Positions 5,354 to 6,655 of a DNA stretch of 6,655 nt are shown here, one piece after another. The translations under genes were made by a program, and so were the position numbers. The stretch is from Candidatus Aenigmatarchaeota archaeon (GTDB lineage Archaea; Aenigmatarchaeota; Aenigmatarchaeia; Aenigmatarchaeales; Aenigmatarchaeaceae), in assembly GCA_028715225.1 (NCBI GenBank), contig JAQUSH010000035.1, positions 1 to 6,655 of the forward strand, written 5' to 3'. The notes beneath the pieces are model-generated. The model searched no databases. It was not told the DNA's origin and saw only the letters and a list, made by a program, of their open reading frames with translations. Position 1 is the first letter of the stretch; each line of letters starts with the position of its first letter.

Positions 5354-5749
5354 TATCTTCAATTCCTTTATTGTGCTGTTTCTTTCTAGAAATTCCCTGA
5401 TAACTTTGATATTGGAACCGCCTTTTCCGAGAACAGCTCCTCTGCTTTTAGAGTCAATAGATACCTGAGCAATGTCGTCTTTTATTGAAATCTTTGTTGC
5501 GCTTGGTATCATGTTCTTTATGAAATCTTTCGGATCCTCAGCCCACTCAAATATCTTTATCTGTTTCTTGAATTGATATTCAGCTGACTTGATTGTCTGT
5601 CCGTTCTTGCCGATAGCAACAGCTATCTTGCCAGTGCCAACAAGAAAATATATCACTTCAGGATCAACATGACAGTCTCTGACCTCTGTCTTAGTCATGT
5701 TCTCAAAAGCTGTAATCAGTTGTATTGTATCTGTATCGAATTGTCTCAC
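5348..5749 (-). CDS. nusA: archaeal NusA-like transcription termination/antitermination protein (two KH domains)
   Basis: The 133-aa protein has the size and layout of archaeal NusA homologues, which keep only the RNA-binding KH domains of bacterial NusA and lack its S1 and polymerase-binding domains. The KH1 loop is GKNG (47-50, in AVAIGKNGQTIKSAE) and the KH2 loop is GKGG (108-111, in AVLGKGGSNIKVI). The likely role is RNA binding during transcription elongation or termination. Translation starts at a GTG 4 nt after the L30e stop. The sequence AGTGAT (5753-5758), which contains the L30e stop codon, is a ribosome-binding site only 3 nt before the GTG, implying translational coupling. Its place downstream of rpoA2 and L30e is standard for archaea. 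Here it ends the operon and its stop overlaps that of the convergent 158-aa gene by 6 bp. Confidence 0.93.
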   Translation of the reverse strand: MRQFDTDTIQLITAFENMTKTEVRDCHVDPEVIYFLVGTGKIAVAIGKNGQTIKSAEYQFKKQIKIFEWAEDPKDFIKNMIPSATKISIKDDIAQVSIDSKSRGAVLGKGGSNIKVIREFLERNSTIKELKIL

Positions 5750-5753
5750 AAAA

Positions 5754-6020
5754 TCACTTTATAGATATAACCGCTATAGGAAATGGCTTACCGCATATAA
5801 CACCAAGCTGCTTTGATGTTCCTTCAAAGTTTTCTAATTTTATTCCAGCAATCTCAGTGTATTTCTGAATGTCTTTCTTTATGTCAGCTGGGCAGTTTGT
5901 TGAAACTATAACGACTTTAAGCTGTTTTAGTTTAAGATATTTTATAGTCTGCTTGCTGCCAACAATTGCTTTCTTTCCTGAAAGCGCATCCTTAATCTGT
6001 TCAGTTAATTCTTTTGCCAT
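5754..6020 (-). CDS. rpl30e: large-subunit ribosomal protein L30e
   Basis: This is a small RNA-binding protein of the L7Ae/L30e fold in the large ribosomal subunit, found in archaea and eukaryotes. At 88 aa it is somewhat shorter than the roughly 100 aa usual for the family. Recognisable family features are GKKAIVGSKQTIKYLK (15-30), the KVVIVSTNCPADIKKDIQ strand-helix (35-52), and a C-terminal LGVICGKPFPIAVISI region (67-87) that forms part of the RNA-binding loop and final strand. It starts with ATG 1 nt after the rpoA2 stop, with GAAGGAT upstream as a probable ribosome-binding site inside the rpoA2 3' end. Position between rpoA2 and nusA supports the call. Confidence 0.94.
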   Translation of the reverse strand: MAKELTEQIKDALSGKKAIVGSKQTIKYLKLKQLKVVIVSTNCPADIKKDIQKYTEIAGIKLENFEGTSKQLGVICGKPFPIAVISIK

Positions 6021-6021
6021 T

Positions 6022-6655
6022 TTAATCCTTCTTCTTTGGTTTGAAAATTAAATCAAACATTCCAGTTCCGACAGGAACTATCTGATTGATCATTACATTT
6101 TCCACTATGCTGTCAAGAGTGTCTCTCTCGCCTGTGACAGCGGCTTTAGTCAAGTGCTTTATTGTTTCTTCGAAGTTAGCTCTTGCAAGGACAGATCCTT
6201 TGCTTCCAGCTACTCCGTATCTTCCGATTGTCTTAATTTTTCCATCTGATGTCATTGTATCGGCAACAAGCATAAGATGTCTTATGTCAACATCCAATCC
6301 CTGTTCTTTCATTGTCACTGCAGCTTCTTCAAGTATTGCATTTCTTGCAGCTTCAACACCCAATACTTTAAGCACTTCATGAATATTATTTGTCTTTGTT
6401 CTTGTTATGTCAACTTCAGGAACCTCTACTATTTTTGCCAAATTACTTCCCATGGTTGTTAATACCCATTCGCTTTCTTCTTGATTGATTATAACCTGCG
6501 TTATGTTCTTTACTCCCTTGATATGAACCTTCAATAATTTTGCTTTAAGCTTTTGAAGGTCAGCAACCGAAATCTCTTTCTTTGGAGTTACAACAATGCT
6601 GTTTGTTTTAACTCTTATGCTAACGTTCTTGATTGCTTCTTTAATAATGTCTGGT
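6022..6655 (-). CDS. rpoA2: DNA-directed RNA polymerase subunit A'' (Rpo1C), C-terminal half; 5' end outside the window
   Basis: The frame is open from the window edge (first complete codon at 6654-6652, Pro) to TAA at 6022-6024, giving 210 visible residues of a subunit usually about 380-400 aa long. A'' corresponds to the C-terminal third of bacterial beta-prime and contributes to the catalytic centre and jaw. Counting from the first visible residue, characteristic parts are EGLDVDIRHLMLVADTMTSD followed by GKIKTIGRYGV (roughly 117-147), GSVLARANFEETIKHLTKAAV (about 153-173) and the C-terminal NVMINQIVPVGTGMFDL. The TTG at 6534 is internal leucine, not a start, because the frame continues upstream with polymerase-like sequence. 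It is the first visible gene of an rpoA2-L30e-nusA operon with 1- and 4-nt gaps; rpoA1 would be expected beyond the window. Confidence 0.96.
   Translation of the reverse strand, partial: PDIIKEAIKNVSIRVKTNSIVVTPKKEISVADLQKLKAKLLKVHIKGVKNITQVIINQEESEWVLTTMGSNLAKIVEVPEVDITRTKTNNIHEVLKVLGVEAARNAILEEAAVTMKEQGLDVDIRHLMLVADTMTSDGKIKTIGRYGVAGSKGSVLARANFEETIKHLTKAAVTGERDTLDSIVENVMINQIVPVGTGMFDLIFKPKKKD

Noticed and set aside
6086..6382. 98-aa plus-strand open frame and shorter neighbours (5869-6051, 6277-6462)
   Set aside because: They are antisense to rpoA2 and L30e, whose identity is clear.
6022..6534. 170-aa protein starting at TTG 6534
   Set aside because: The frame stays open to the window edge and the upstream codons continue RNA polymerase A'' sequence; the TTG is an internal leucine.
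1..6655. CRISPR array, insertion sequence, attachment-site repeats or a toxin-antitoxin/defence cassette
   Set aside because: I saw no spaced direct repeats, transposase or integrase motifs, duplicated tRNA 3' end, or paired small toxin/antitoxin genes. The tRNA-flanking position alone is not evidence of integration.

Overview
The window is AT-rich and archaeal. The evidence is the C-terminal half of RNA polymerase subunit A'' followed by ribosomal protein L30e and a two-KH-domain NusA-like protein, which is an archaeal gene order. TATA boxes lie about 26 nt upstream of start codons, and GTGAT-type ribosome binding sites occur inside transcription units. Class II lysyl-tRNA synthetase, shortened housekeeping proteins, very tight packing and several unrecognised small proteins suggest a DPANN-type lineage (Nanoarchaeota, Woesearchaeota or Pacearchaeota-like). 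That placement is an inference from style, not a phylogeny.

Layout. Positions 1-44 hold the first codons of a minus-strand gene leaving the window. It is divergent from a plus-strand gene for a 152-aa proline-linker and coiled-coil protein (107-565). A 238-aa protein of unknown function follows on the minus strand (577-1293). A short regulatory region (1294-1400) holds an inverted repeat and the TATA boxes of that gene and of tRNA-Leu(UAG) (1401-1489). Directly after the tRNA comes a cis-prenyltransferase gene (1505-2194) that has no ATG, GTG or TTG start upstream of its catalytic motif. Class II lysS (2195-3655, minus) ends back-to-back with it. A 16-bp palindromic TATA element (3675-3690) sits almost midway between the lysS start and the start of a PDZ-containing site-2-type membrane protease (3709-4845). 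A 158-aa unknown protein (4877-5353) converges on the nusA-like/L30e/rpoA2 operon (5348-6655, minus), whose rpoA2 is cut by the window end.

How the genes relate. Most are housekeeping: transcription (RpoA'', NusA-like), translation (L30e, tRNA-Leu, LysRS), polyprenyl lipid carrier synthesis (cis-prenyltransferase) and intramembrane proteolysis. The window does not hold an obvious defence or mobile system. The items most worth a second look are the tRNA/cis-prenyltransferase junction with its apparent ATA start, the near-symmetric bidirectional promoter, the zero-gap or overlapping convergent gene ends, and three proteins I could not assign.
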